Below are positions 16,634-26,306 of a stretch of 47,041 nt of DNA, piece by piece. Positions within the stretch are counted from its first letter, which is position 1. Each line of letters starts with the position of its first letter. A program made the position numbers and the translations under genes. The DNA comes from CALRBF01 sp964646465 (GTDB taxonomy: Bacteria > Patescibacteriota > Minisyncoccia > SW-4-49-11), in the NCBI GenBank assembly GCA_964646465.1, contig CAZYEN010000024.1, positions 1 to 47,041 of the forward strand, in the 5' to 3' direction. The notes below the pieces were generated by a model that did no database searches, was not told the DNA's origin, and worked only from the letters and a program-made list of their open reading frames with translations.

Positions 16634-18285
16634 ATCAATCACACTTTAAATTTAGTATATCAGACCCAGACAAAACAGATTTAGTTATAGTCTCAGTCAC
16701 AGATACCAGAACCGGATATACCGTGAGAACTGCTCTACCAAATTCAGGGAAACAAACAGCCTCTATTATGGCCTTTGCAGGGGCTAGATTTTCTCGCTCA
16801 GCACTATCAGCAGAGGAGTTATTTCAAGAAATCAGGCAAGCGGGTAGTAATGCTAATGAAAAGTTAGCTAATATCTTTAGGAATTACGGACATTCCTCAG
16901 TCGCAGATATGGCTCAGCTTTTTGCTTATATTGAGCAGATTCCAGACCATTACTCTACTATATTTTTTAATGAAACCAGTGTTGGAGGTGGACAACAGAG
17001 ATCTACTAGATATCAAGACTTTGGTAATAGTAAGCCTCTAGGATTAGACAGTTTAGGGGTAGATTCTAATTCAGATGATTATGACAAAGTCAATCAGAGC
17101 TTATTAGATTTACAACAATATTCTTTGGATAAGTATAAATACTGGCAAAACAAACTGACTACTGAATATATTAAAGTTTATGAGATAGATAAGGATAATA
17201 AATCTGAAACTGGAGCTTTATTAGCTAGAGTTTTTGACTCTACTAGATATTTTTTACCATCAGGATTGATGAATAAAACTTCCCTAGCCTATATCACCTC
17301 CGCTCGCGAATGGGCAAGATTAATCTCAGTATTCAAAGCTTCTAAAGAGTATAATTTAGTTTGTTTAGCCGAGCAATTAGAGGTATTATTTGCTCCAGAT
17401 CATATTCAGGCTCAACAACTTGGCTATACTCCAGAAGCCCCTGATCTGATTCGCCATACTGAGGCTGATAAAATTACTAACAATAATCTACTAGCATTGC
17501 AACAGTATATACAAGCTGAATTACAAATAGAGCAAAATTTAGAAATATCAAAAATTATCAGCTACCATAAAGTAGATGCAGAATTATTAGATATTAATCT
17601 CAGTGCTGGAGCTAAAATTTTGTTACAAAATATTATAACTTTATATCCTAATGCTAGTATTAAATCAGTTTTAGAGGTTATATCTAATTTAACTCAGGAA
17701 CATCAAATTCAAATTTCTAAAATTTTATTTAAAGACTTTAATCATCATAAGCAAATGGGTAATTTATTCCGAGTAAACACTCATAGTTTTGCGCTGACAT
17801 GTTCCAATTCTGAACTAAGAGATTTGAATCGACATCGAGCTTGGGGTAGATATATTCCAGCCTTTAGTACAAATCAATACAAGAAAACATTATATACGGG
17901 ATATACTTTACCACTTTATCTGACAGATAACCCAAAATTACAGGCAATTAGACAAGAGTTTGAGCAAGATTTACAACTATATTATAGTAAACTACAAAAT
18001 TTTATTGAGATTAGTTCAGAATATGAATGGTTTCCTCAATATATTTATATTCAATTATTACCTTTTGCGCATGTTTTCACGTCTTTTTTTCATGCCTCTC
18101 CAAAAGAAATTAGTTACATGACTCAATTGAGAATTAGACCGGGAGGACATATTAACTATAGGTATTTAGCCTATAAAATCATAAAACTGTCCTCACATAG
18201 TGAACTATTAATGCAATACATAATCCCAGATACAATTATTGAGCCCGACTCATGCTCTCGAGAAGAATTTATAGATAGAAGTTAA
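16630..18285 (+). CDS. thyX: Double-length ThyX-type thymidylate synthase
   Basis: 551 residues, about twice a normal ThyX (around 220-250). The N-terminal half carries GHSSVADMAQLFAYIEQIP and QQRSTRYQDF, which correspond to the FAD/dUMP-binding part of ThyX but lack the RHR motif. The C-terminal half carries RHR at 401-403 in NRHRAWGRYIPAFS and LRIRPGGHINYR near the end. The two halves look like diverged ThyX repeats with the active-site elements divided between them, so one chain may mimic a dimer of the usual tetramer. Flavin-dependent methylation of dUMP is inferred from family and from coupling to dcd. No thyA is in the window. Confidence 0.85.
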   Translation: MNQSHFKFSISDPDKTDLVIVSVTDTRTGYTVRTALPNSGKQTASIMAFAGARFSRSALSAEELFQEIRQAGSNANEKLANIFRNYGHSSVADMAQLFAYIEQIPDHYSTIFFNETSVGGGQQRSTRYQDFGNSKPLGLDSLGVDSNSDDYDKVNQSLLDLQQYSLDKYKYWQNKLTTEYIKVYEIDKDNKSETGALLARVFDSTRYFLPSGLMNKTSLAYITSAREWARLISVFKASKEYNLVCLAEQLEVLFAPDHIQAQQLGYTPEAPDLIRHTEADKITNNNLLALQQYIQAELQIEQNLEISKIISYHKVDAELLDINLSAGAKILLQNIITLYPNASIKSVLEVISNLTQEHQIQISKILFKDFNHHKQMGNLFRVNTHSFALTCSNSELRDLNRHRAWGRYIPAFSTNQYKKTLYTGYTLPLYLTDNPKLQAIRQEFEQDLQLYYSKLQNFIEISSEYEWFPQYIYIQLLPFAHVFTSFFHASPKEISYMTQLRIRPGGHINYRYLAYKIIKLSSHSELLMQYIIPDTIIEPDSCSREEFIDRS

Positions 18286-18313
18286 TTCTGCATCCTCTTA
18301 ACCCAACAAAATA

Positions 18314-20044
18314 ATGCAGAAATCTAAAACCAATACATCTAAGATTGACCTTAAATTTATAAAACCATATATAGGCTGGTCGGTGGTTTTAACTATACTA
18401 ATTTTTTTGTCTAATGGAGCTAATTTGCTTATTCCTAGAATATTGGGTAATAGTATTGATAACATTAGTCAAAATAGTAGTATTTATAAATTAGCTCCAG
18501 ACATATGGTTGTTATCGGTAATATCCATATTTGTACTATTAGTTTCTTTAGTACAAACTATTATAGGAGTATATGTAGCTGAAAATGTAGCCCGAGATTT
18601 TAGAGATGATTTAATTGAAAAAATATTATCCCAGCCAATAAGTTTTATTAATGAACAAGATTACTCAGAGTTATTTACTAATATAACTTCAGATGTAGAA
18701 CAGGTAAAAGATATAATTTCACAAGGTTTTGCCAGCATATTCTCAGCCTTAATAATTCTTATTGGTAGTGTGATTTTGTTATTTTCAATCAATGTTAGAC
18801 TGGCTTTGATAGCTATTATTTCTTTGCCAATTATTATAGCTGTTTTTACTTTTATATTTAAAAACATATCTAAGTTATTCCGCTCCTCTCAAGAAATATT
18901 ATCTAAAATTAATAAAGTAATCAATGAAAGTGTGTTAGGAGCAATGTTGATTAGAGTCTTGAATGCTCAAAATTATGAAAATATTAAATTTGACAAGATT
19001 AATCAGCAAGGAAGAGAGGTTGGTTTTAAAATTATTAATCTATTCTCTAGCTTAATTCCAGCAATTAATTTGGTATCTAACTTTGCTATTGTAACTATTA
19101 TTTGGTTTGGAGGTAGACAAGTAATGGTGTCTGATTTAACTTTGGGGGAATTTAGTGCTTTTATTTCATATTTTAACCTTTTGATTACCCCAATTTTCAT
19201 TTTAGGTTTTGTTAGTAACTTCATCTCAAGAGGCTTCGTATCTTTAAATAGAATACAGCAAGTATTAAATGCCCCAGAACAAATAAAATCGGATTCTAAG
19301 AATTTAATTAATCAATCAGTGAAAGGTAAAATTACCTTCGATAAAGTATCTTATGAAGTGAAAGGTAAAACTTTATTAAAAGAAGTTTCCTTTGAAATTC
19401 ATTCTCAGACTAAAAATGCTATTATAGGTCCAACAGGATCAGGCAAAAGCCTTATATTATCATTAATTACAGGTTTAATTCAGCCAAGCTCTGGCCAAAT
19501 TTTAATAGATGATATTCCTCTTAAAAAATGGAATCAAGATTATATATTCAAAACTATGGGATTAGTATTTCAAGAAAGTATTTTATTCAATACTACTCTT
19601 CGAGAAAATATTTTATTTAATACCAAAGTAGAAGAAGTAGAATATCAAAAAGCACTGATAACTTCTAATGTATACGAAATAGTAAACTCTCTTCCAGAAG
19701 GTACTAATACTAAAATTAGTGAGCGAGGAAGCAATTTATCTGGAGGACAAAAGCAAAGAATAATGTTAGCAAGAGCTCTAGTTAGAAATCCAAAAATACT
19801 GTTATTAGATGATTTTACAGCTAGGGTAGATATTAAAACTGAAAAAGAGATTATTAGTTCTCTGGCTAACAATTACCCAGGTTTAACCTTAATATCAATT
19901 ACTCAGAAAATTGAGCCAATCCAAGATTATGATCAAATTATTTTGATTATGGAAGGAGAATTATTGGCTACTGGTACACATTCTCAATTATTCAAGAGCT
20001 CAATTGAATATGCTCAAATTTGGCAAAGTCAACAAACCACTTAA
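18314..20044 (+). CDS. ABC exporter half-transporter, degenerate Walker B subunit
   Basis: 576 residues: six transmembrane helices (about 18-305), then a nucleotide-binding domain. Walker A is GPTGSGKS and the signature is a perfect LSGGQKQR. Walker B ends LLLDDF, so the catalytic glutamate is replaced by aspartate and the D-loop reads TARVD. It is followed after 1 nt by a second half-transporter whose defects are complementary, the pattern of heterodimeric exporters with one consensus and one degenerate ATP site (TM287/288, BmrCD). The substrate may be a lipid, drug or peptide. Confidence 0.9.
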   Translation: MQKSKTNTSKIDLKFIKPYIGWSVVLTILIFLSNGANLLIPRILGNSIDNISQNSSIYKLAPDIWLLSVISIFVLLVSLVQTIIGVYVAENVARDFRDDLIEKILSQPISFINEQDYSELFTNITSDVEQVKDIISQGFASIFSALIILIGSVILLFSINVRLALIAIISLPIIIAVFTFIFKNISKLFRSSQEILSKINKVINESVLGAMLIRVLNAQNYENIKFDKINQQGREVGFKIINLFSSLIPAINLVSNFAIVTIIWFGGRQVMVSDLTLGEFSAFISYFNLLITPIFILGFVSNFISRGFVSLNRIQQVLNAPEQIKSDSKNLINQSVKGKITFDKVSYEVKGKTLLKEVSFEIHSQTKNAIIGPTGSGKSLILSLITGLIQPSSGQILIDDIPLKKWNQDYIFKTMGLVFQESILFNTTLRENILFNTKVEEVEYQKALITSNVYEIVNSLPEGTNTKISERGSNLSGGQKQRIMLARALVRNPKILLLDDFTARVDIKTEKEIISSLANNYPGLTLISITQKIEPIQDYDQIILIMEGELLATGTHSQLFKSSIEYAQIWQSQQTT

Positions 20045-20045
20045 T

Positions 20046-21806
20046 ATGAAAAGCGCTTATAATATATCTCAACCCAATAATGAAAAACAATCTTTTGAAC
20101 AGTCTATTGCTACAATTATTCCATTATTTGCAGGGGAGTCAAAAAATTTAATCATTATTGTAATTACAGTTCTTATTAATATTGGGACAGGGGTTTTAAC
20201 TCCATATGTTATTACTAGAGCTATTGATGGGCCAATTACTAATAAAGATATTCAATCTTTAGCTTTTATATCTGTTGGTTTGATTGTATTATTTATAATT
20301 TCAGCTATTGCAGCCTATGGACAGGCTAGAATCATGGGATATGTTTCACAAAGGGTTTTATTCAGACTAAGAGCTAAGGTATTTGCTTCATTACAAGATT
20401 TACCTATAGATTTTTTTAATCGTAATAAAGCAGGAGATTTGATTTCTAGAATTAACAATGATACTAATAAAATTAATCAATTTTTATCAGAAGGAGTTTT
20501 GCGATTTACCTCACTATTTTTCTCATTAATTGGAATAGCTGGGATGATGTTATATTTAAACTGGCAATTAGCCAGCATTGTGTTTTTATTAACAGCTACA
20601 ATTCTTATTATAACTAGGATAACCACTCCGTTTATTGAGAAAATTAATAAAATAGGTTTAGAAAATCAAGGTTCATTATCCTCAGAAGTACAAGAAGGAT
20701 TATTGAATTTCAATGCCATAGTAGCTTTTCAAATTCAGGATTATTATAAATCTAGTTTTAATAAAATTAGTGAAGATGTGTATAAAACTAAAATACAAAC
20801 TAACATTTTGAATGACAACATAGCTCCACTATATACTTTTGTAGCTAATTTATCACAAATTATACTGTTAGCTGTAGGTTTTAATTTTATACTTTCAGGT
20901 ACGATTACTATTGGACTTCTGATTGGTTTCCTTGCTTACGCTCAAAAATTCTTTGAGCCACTTCGTATATTAGGCTCTATAGTTGGTAATTTACAAGGAG
21001 CCTTAGCTGCTTGGACTAGAGTGCAGGAAATAATTAGTTTAGAGAGTAATCTGAAAGTAGAGGAAGATAAATCAGGGGTTAGAAAATTGAAAACCAAACA
21101 TATTTTAGAGTTTGAAAATGTAAGTTTTGGTTATGATGAAAAACTAGTAATAAACAACATGAGTTTTGTTTTAGAAAAAGGCAAAACCTATGCTCTAGTT
21201 GGCCCAACAGGTGGAGGTAAAAGCACCACGGCTTCTCTAATGGCAAGGTTATACGATCCACAACAGGGAATAATCAAACTTTATAATAAAGACATCAGGA
21301 CATATACAGAAACAGATAGAACTAAAGTTACTGGATTTATATTACAAGAGCCATTTTTATTCACAGGCACTATTGCAGACAATATCAAGTACGGAAATCC
21401 AGATTTAGAAATTAAAACTAACAAAGAGTTAATAAATATACTCAAAGAAAATAATTTATTAAACTTAATAGCTAGCTTTGAAAATGGTATTACAACAAAT
21501 ATAGAAAACAATGGCATAAGCATAGGACAAAAACAAATCATATCATTTATTCGAGTAATTTTAAGGCAACCAGAACTATTAATTCTAGATGAGGCAACAG
21601 CTAATATAGACACAGTTACCGAACAACATCTACAAGATATTATAAATCAACTACCAGCAACCACCACCAAAGTAATCATCGCTCACAGGCTTAATACAAT
21701 CAAAAAAGCTGATAAAATATTCTTCATTAGCCAAGGTATACTCACCCCAGCCGAAGATTTCCAACATGCTATAAACTTAATCAAAACCAAAGACGGGGAG
21801 AGTTAG
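20046..21806 (+). CDS. ABC exporter half-transporter, catalytic subunit
   Basis: 586 residues from the ATG at 20046, which lies just after the stop of its partner; an upstream in-frame ATG at 20004 would overlap the partner by 41 nt and is less likely. Six transmembrane helices, then Walker A GPTGGGKST, a degraded signature ISIGQKQ in place of LSGGQ, and an intact Walker B LLILDEAT with catalytic glutamate. Together with the upstream gene it makes one functional ATP site (this Walker A/B with the partner's LSGGQ) and one degenerate site. Membrane-located exporter. Confidence 0.9.
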   Translation: MKSAYNISQPNNEKQSFEQSIATIIPLFAGESKNLIIIVITVLINIGTGVLTPYVITRAIDGPITNKDIQSLAFISVGLIVLFIISAIAAYGQARIMGYVSQRVLFRLRAKVFASLQDLPIDFFNRNKAGDLISRINNDTNKINQFLSEGVLRFTSLFFSLIGIAGMMLYLNWQLASIVFLLTATILIITRITTPFIEKINKIGLENQGSLSSEVQEGLLNFNAIVAFQIQDYYKSSFNKISEDVYKTKIQTNILNDNIAPLYTFVANLSQIILLAVGFNFILSGTITIGLLIGFLAYAQKFFEPLRILGSIVGNLQGALAAWTRVQEIISLESNLKVEEDKSGVRKLKTKHILEFENVSFGYDEKLVINNMSFVLEKGKTYALVGPTGGGKSTTASLMARLYDPQQGIIKLYNKDIRTYTETDRTKVTGFILQEPFLFTGTIADNIKYGNPDLEIKTNKELINILKENNLLNLIASFENGITTNIENNGISIGQKQIISFIRVILRQPELLILDEATANIDTVTEQHLQDIINQLPATTTKVIIAHRLNTIKKADKIFFISQGILTPAEDFQHAINLIKTKDGES

Positions 21807-21894
21807 AATTATCCCCCCACAATGTATTTGTCCTATACACCCCCTTACCATAATTATAAAAGTATGCTAACATTGCCATATAATTAGTATTTTT

Positions 21895-22560
21895 ATGAGA
21901 ATTAATAAGTATTTATCCCACAAGGACATCTGTTCCAGACGAGAAGCAGATAAATTAATCCAAGAGGGCAAAGTCTTAGTAAATGGAATAGTAGCTACAT
22001 TGGGTTTAGATGTACAAGATGGAGATAAGGTTGAGGTTATAAATTACAATAAAACCTATGTCTATTATGCATATCATAAACCAGTAGGCGTAGTCACCCA
22101 TAGCCCACAAATAGGGGAGAAATCAATCCAAGATATTACTAAATTTGCTGAGGATGTATTCCCAGTCGGTAGACTAGATAAGGACTCTAGAGGGCTTATT
22201 ATACTCACCAATGATGGTAGAATTACTAAAAAAGTTCTAAGCCCAGAATTTAGCTTTGAGAAAGAATATATAGTCACTTTAAATCGAGCAATCACTCAAA
22301 AAGATATAGAAAAACTAAGGGACGGGGTCAAGATAGATACAGGTTATCACACCAAACCCTGCCGAGTTAGGAGACTAGATGACAATATTATCAAAATCAC
22401 TCTCACAGAAGGCAAAAACAGGCAAATTAGGCGTATGTTAAAGTCCCTCAAGTATAATGTAATAGATTTGCTCAGAATTAGAATTGGCAATATAGAATTA
22501 AACGATATCCCCGAAGGAGGATATCGCAAACTCAGCGAACACAAGTTATTAGGGAAGTAA
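21895..22560 (+). CDS. RsuA/RluB-family pseudouridine synthase
   Basis: 221 residues. An N-terminal S4 RNA-binding domain (MRINKYLSHKDICSRREADKL..., about 1-48) is followed by the catalytic domain with YAYHKPVGVVTH and GRLDKDSRGLIILTNDG. D95 in GRLDKDS is the catalytic aspartate. The C-terminal EGKNRQIRRML is the family's RNA-contact motif. It modifies a uridine in rRNA; whether it acts as RsuA, RluB, RluE or RluF cannot be decided from sequence alone. Confidence 0.92.
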   Translation: MRINKYLSHKDICSRREADKLIQEGKVLVNGIVATLGLDVQDGDKVEVINYNKTYVYYAYHKPVGVVTHSPQIGEKSIQDITKFAEDVFPVGRLDKDSRGLIILTNDGRITKKVLSPEFSFEKEYIVTLNRAITQKDIEKLRDGVKIDTGYHTKPCRVRRLDDNIIKITLTEGKNRQIRRMLKSLKYNVIDLLRIRIGNIELNDIPEGGYRKLSEHKLLGK

Positions 22561-22644
22561 GGTTTAGTTAGCTTCTCCAGGCAAGATCAATATCTACTAA
22601 TAGTTTTTTAAGACATTACACTACTGTACACTGAATATATATTA

Positions 22645-22653
22645 TGATATGAT
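22645..22653 (+). promoter_or_regulatory. Extended -10-like site
   Basis: TGATATGAT, 27 nt before the ATG at 22681; a weaker version of the TGnTATAAT element seen at core genes. Confidence 0.35.
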
Positions 22654-22680
22654 ACTTATGTAATAATATAAATTAAAAAT

Positions 22681-23265
22681 ATGAAATTTATAAAACAAAA
22701 TATAGTCATAATAATTGCTTTTTCATTACCAATTCTACTAATAATTGGAGTGGCGTTGAGTATCTATATTCCATCACTTTTCCTATCAACTACATATAAT
22801 TTTGTCTATACAGTCTGTGCTGATGGAATCAATAGTAATTATCCATATAACTGTAATAATTACATACAAAAACGTTACTCTGTTGTAAACAATAGAATTG
22901 TTATAAATAATATAGATCCAATATTGGATTCAGACAATGATACAATACCAGATATTAATGAAAATTATACAACCAGAATTATTTTACATGATACAGAAAA
23001 AAATGAAAGTAGAGAAATAACCTTTGAAGAAGCTCAGACTTTGACATTGAATAATTTTGAAAAATCTCCTGATGGAGTTGCTGTTACTGGTAATTGGAGC
23101 GGAGGCGGGGACTTCTTTATGTTTGGTGGGAGCTCTTCCACATATGGGTATTATCTCACAAGGGGAGAAATTAAAAAGAAACTAAACCTTATATATAGCT
23201 CTGACCAGTATTACTATAGAGACAGCTTCCAATTTATCGGCTGGGTCTTACCAGGAAGAAATTAA
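22681..23265 (+). CDS. Secreted or membrane-anchored protein with TSP3-like Ca-binding loop
   Basis: 194 residues, family not recognised. A strong N-terminal hydrophobic segment (about 9-35) anchors or exports it. The exterior part has two cysteines near residues 47 and 59 (TVCADG, YNCNNY) that could form a disulfide. At about 80-92 is DSDNDTIPDINE, matching the spacing of a thrombospondin type 3 calcium loop. The C-terminal half is Gly/Ser/Tyr-rich. It lies 22 nt before a DUF2157-like membrane protein and may be expressed with it. Role unknown. Confidence 0.7.
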   Translation: MKFIKQNIVIIIAFSLPILLIIGVALSIYIPSLFLSTTYNFVYTVCADGINSNYPYNCNNYIQKRYSVVNNRIVINNIDPILDSDNDTIPDINENYTTRIILHDTEKNESREITFEEAQTLTLNNFEKSPDGVAVTGNWSGGGDFFMFGGSSSTYGYYLTRGEIKKKLNLIYSSDQYYYRDSFQFIGWVLPGRN

Positions 23266-23287
23266 TTATTAGTATTTGTTTAAATTT

Positions 23288-24277
23288 ATGAATAAAGAAG
23301 AATTATTACAAGAACTTTACATTAAGTTAAGCACGGGAGAAATAAAGCCTGAAGAAATATTAACCCGCTTTAATCTTATCTCTCCATCACAACAAAGTAT
23401 AGCTACATCAGGAAAGACTAAAAAGTTTACTCCTTTTTCTATAACAAAAATGCTTTATGTCTTGGGCGCTGCTATTGTGGTTATTGGGATTATTATTTTT
23501 GTCTCTCAAATTTGGTATGATATTGGATCTTTTGGACGCATAGTAGTTACTTTAGGTCTTGGAATGTTAACTACTGCTATCGGATCAACTCTACTCAAGA
23601 GTAAGCCAAATGACAATATTGGAAATGTTTTTCATGCTATTGGTGGTTTATTGATTCCAGGTGGGGCATTGGTCACACTCTCAGAATTGAGTAATGATGT
23701 AGTTTCCTTGTGGCCTATTACAATTACATTTGCAGTCATTTCTACATTCTATCTATTGCTAAATTATGTACATAAAAGTCCTATTTTAACCTTTTTCTCA
23801 ATAGCAAATGGGACGGCTTTTATATATTCTTTTGTAGAGTCGGTTGTAGAGCCATCATCATCATATTATTTTTATAGAGATTTGTATTCATATATAACCA
23901 TGATAATAGGTACAAGCTATATATTACTCGCATACGCTTTTCGTGATGGTTGGAACAAACCACTTATTGCTGTATTGAATTTTTTTGGTATTATAGGATT
24001 TCTTGGGGCTTCATTTTCACAAGTCTTTGATTCAGTCTTATGGCAGCTACTTTACTTTATTCTTGTATTTGGAAGTGTATACCTATCTATATATCTAAAA
24101 AGTCGAAGTATCCTTGTTATAAGCACACTTTTCCTTATTGCCCATATTTCATATATTACGAGTGAATATTTTGCTAATTCACTCGGATGGCCGATATCAC
24201 TAGTCTTTTTAGGGTTCGTATTTATTGGACTTGGTTATGCTTCAGTTAATATCAATAAAAAATATATCGCAAACTAA
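23288..24277 (+). CDS. Multi-spanning membrane protein (DUF2157-like)
   Basis: 329 residues. A short helical cytosolic N-terminus (NKEELLQELYIKLSTGEIKPEEIL) precedes roughly nine hydrophobic segments. The N-terminal KLSTGEI-type segment followed by many helices resembles DUF2157 membrane proteins, whose function is unknown. The ATG at 23288 is preferred to a TTG four codons upstream. It ends abruptly after the last helix with a short tail, so it may be shorter than relatives. Confidence 0.6.
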   Translation: MNKEELLQELYIKLSTGEIKPEEILTRFNLISPSQQSIATSGKTKKFTPFSITKMLYVLGAAIVVIGIIIFVSQIWYDIGSFGRIVVTLGLGMLTTAIGSTLLKSKPNDNIGNVFHAIGGLLIPGGALVTLSELSNDVVSLWPITITFAVISTFYLLLNYVHKSPILTFFSIANGTAFIYSFVESVVEPSSSYYFYRDLYSYITMIIGTSYILLAYAFRDGWNKPLIAVLNFFGIIGFLGASFSQVFDSVLWQLLYFILVFGSVYLSIYLKSRSILVISTLFLIAHISYITSEYFANSLGWPISLVFLGFVFIGLGYASVNINKKYIAN

Positions 24278-24310
24278 TAAAGCAAGAAAAGTATTCTCAT
24301 AAAAAATAAA

Positions 24311-24331
24311 AGCCCCGTCTCATGCGGGGCT
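24311..24331 (-). terminator. Terminator of 68-residue gene
   Basis: AGCCCCG pairs with CGGGGCT around a 7-nt loop. On the minus strand it is followed by a T-rich run, so it serves the gene ending at 24338. Confidence 0.8.
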
Positions 24332-24337
24332 GTCGAT

Positions 24338-24544
24338 TTAAGATATATAATCTTGTGTAACTAAGATGTGTAATAATTCAACTAAAGCATCAAAGTTGTT
24401 TTTTGGAATGTGTATATGTAGCTGATCTCCATCGTTTTCAAGCCTGCATTCAGATAGTAGATGACGGAACTCCTCTTTATTAGGGACGGTAATACATTTA
24501 TAAACATCTGGAACCTCGTGCATTTTACTTTGTATGACAGGCAT
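24338..24544 (-). CDS. Small orphan protein (68 aa)
   Basis: Not recognised. It is cytosolic-looking, with charged and mixed helix/strand character (...VPDVYKCITVPNKEEFRHLL... HIHIPKNNFDALVELLHIL). It is visibly richer in G+C than its neighbours, has TATAAT about 18 nt upstream of the ATG (24562-24567) and a strong GC hairpin terminator, so it is transcribed alone. A neighbouring 62-residue gene on the same strand has the same monocistronic layout. Confidence 0.6.
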   Translation of the reverse strand: MPVIQSKMHEVPDVYKCITVPNKEEFRHLLSECRLENDGDQLHIHIPKNNFDALVELLHILVTQDYIS

Positions 24545-24616
24545 TTTTGTTTTGCAAAGCTATTATAAAATAAAATATTTTATCTATTATCCCAAATTTG
24601 ATTTAAAGTAATGAAA

Positions 24617-24643
24617 AAGGCTCAATCTTGAATATTGAGCCTT
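24617..24643 (-). terminator. Terminator of 62-residue gene
   Basis: A perfect 10-bp stem AAGGCTCAAT/ATTGAGCCTT with a 7-nt loop, and T-rich on the minus-strand exit side. Confidence 0.8.
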
Positions 24644-24665
24644 GATTGAAAGAAATGAACGTTCT

Positions 24666-24854
24666 TTAACGTGTTGAGAAGGCAAGTTCATCTTTATATT
24701 TATTCCACTCTTCTGCGGTCACATATATATAGAAGTTACCATATGAGTCTGGAAGACTTGGGTTTGCCGTTTCCCATCTATTTAACTCACTGGATAGGCT
24801 TGTGTGGGTAGTTGAAGTTGGAAGAAGTACATAACCCTCTGGTGGAGTTGGCAT
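24666..24854 (-). CDS. Small orphan protein (62 aa)
   Basis: Not recognised. It starts MPTPPEGYVLLPTSTTHTSL and has a Pro/Ser/Thr-rich N-terminal half and a YGNFYIYVTAEEWNKYKDEL tail. There is no membrane segment. It is richer in G+C than its surroundings and flanked by its own terminator (24617-24643). Its independent transcription unit supports it as real, but it is short. Confidence 0.55.
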   Translation of the reverse strand: MPTPPEGYVLLPTSTTHTSLSSELNRWETANPSLPDSYGNFYIYVTAEEWNKYKDELAFSTR

Positions 24855-24911
24855 TGTTTGACACTATGAACGTCTTCTATAAAATATCACAAATTTAAAC
24901 CCATCTCAAGT

Positions 24912-26060
24912 TTATTTAACTATCCGTCTCAGATACGCAGGTATATGAACTAGAATTTCATAGGGAATAGTCTGGCATATTTTGGCAATATTGCTAACTG
25001 AAATAGGGGAGGAATTATCATTGCTAATTATAGTGACTATATCACCTAACTTGACCTGAGGGACACTAGACACATCGATGGTAGTAATATTCATACTAAC
25101 TCTACCAATAATTGGACAGAGTATTCCATTGACTTCAACTTGTCCTATATTAGAAAGCCTTCTATCTACTCCCTCAGCATATCCAGCTGGGATGGTAGCT
25201 ATTAACATATCTTTTGGAGCGATAAAAGTATTGTTATATCCAACAGGATCACCTTTTTTAATAGACTTTACTCCACTTATAATAGTTTGCATAGATAGGG
25301 CTAGTTTGAGCTTGATTTTAGGATTATCTATTATGCTAATACCATATAGACCTAGACCTAACCGAGCAAGATTATGGGTGTTATTAGATTTAGTATGAAG
25401 TACTCCAGCTGTAGCTGATATGTGATTATAAGTAATGTTTGGAAATTCTTGAATTAGAGATTCTTGGACTCGCTCCCAACTTTTCAATTGTTTTTTGACA
25501 GATTGGCTTGCAGTATTATCCGCATCAGCAAGATGGGAGGCGATACCTTCTAGAGTTAGATTGCTATTATCTTTGAGAATTTGAATCACCTGCTCTAACT
25601 TAGAGATTAGTACTCCCTGCCTATGCATACCAGTGTCAATTTTGAGATGAAGATTTAATTTTCTCTGAGATCCAGCTAATTGCTGTAATTGCTCTAGGCT
25701 AGTAATACAAAAACTAATTTTAGAAAGTCTAGAGTTTAGGATAATGTTGGGTTCAACATAACCAATAATCAAAATAGGGGATTTAATATTATTATCCCGC
25801 AGTAATCTCGCCTCATAATAAGAATCTACGATTAAAAAGGGGAGTTTTTGCGAATCTAAAATCCTAGCTACTGGCACTAAACCATGCCCATAGGCATTAC
25901 TTTTCAGTACCGGTGCAAACTCTAACTCAGGATAGGCTTGTCTATAAGTTGACAGATTATCTAAAATAGCTTTTTTATCAATATAAATAGTAATCAAAGA
26001 GGGGAGATTAATAGGTAAAATCTTAGCTCTAAGCCTCCGAATAATATTCCAAATATTCAT
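24912..26060 (-). CDS. alr: Alanine racemase
   Basis: PLP-dependent conversion of L- to D-alanine for peptidoglycan; cytosolic. 382 residues. The PLP lysine is K53 in APVLKSNAYGHG, and the second catalytic base is probably the tyrosine of VGYNNTF. The motifs HLKIDTGMHRQG, RLGLGLYG, PAGYAEGVDRRLSN and IIGRVSMN are all present. It implies the cell makes its own D-Ala-containing wall. It has its own promoter with TATAAT about 13 nt before the ATG. Confidence 0.96.
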   Translation of the reverse strand: MNIWNIIRRLRAKILPINLPSLITIYIDKKAILDNLSTYRQAYPELEFAPVLKSNAYGHGLVPVARILDSQKLPFLIVDSYYEARLLRDNNIKSPILIIGYVEPNIILNSRLSKISFCITSLEQLQQLAGSQRKLNLHLKIDTGMHRQGVLISKLEQVIQILKDNSNLTLEGIASHLADADNTASQSVKKQLKSWERVQESLIQEFPNITYNHISATAGVLHTKSNNTHNLARLGLGLYGISIIDNPKIKLKLALSMQTIISGVKSIKKGDPVGYNNTFIAPKDMLIATIPAGYAEGVDRRLSNIGQVEVNGILCPIIGRVSMNITTIDVSSVPQVKLGDIVTIISNDNSSPISVSNIAKICQTIPYEILVHIPAYLRRIVK

Positions 26061-26133
26061 ATTTTGAATTATATAATGATAGCTTTAGTATAAACTTTCC
26101 ACTAAAATATGCAAGATAAAATTAATTAAAAAC

Positions 26134-26177
26134 TGTCCTCCCCCAAGGGAGATGTCACGAAGTGACGGAGGAGGACA
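26134..26177. repeat. REP-like branched palindrome
   Basis: An outer stem TGTCCTC/GAGGACA encloses a CCC/GGG pair and a GTCAC-gaa-GTGAC hairpin. GC-rich palindromes around a similar GTCAC/GTGAC core are common between genes in metagenomic CPR and other bacterial contigs (from memory, not searched). It lies between alr and a small gene and has no U-run, so it does not look like a simple terminator. Confidence 0.55.
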
Positions 26178-26306
26178 ATTAAAAATCAAGAATCTATATT
26201 ACAATAACACCTACAATGGGCACAAAACTAATGTCACCACTACTTGACAAAAATGCATTTTTGTGATATATATGTAATTGATAACTTGTTCATCTTTAGG
26301 TTTATT

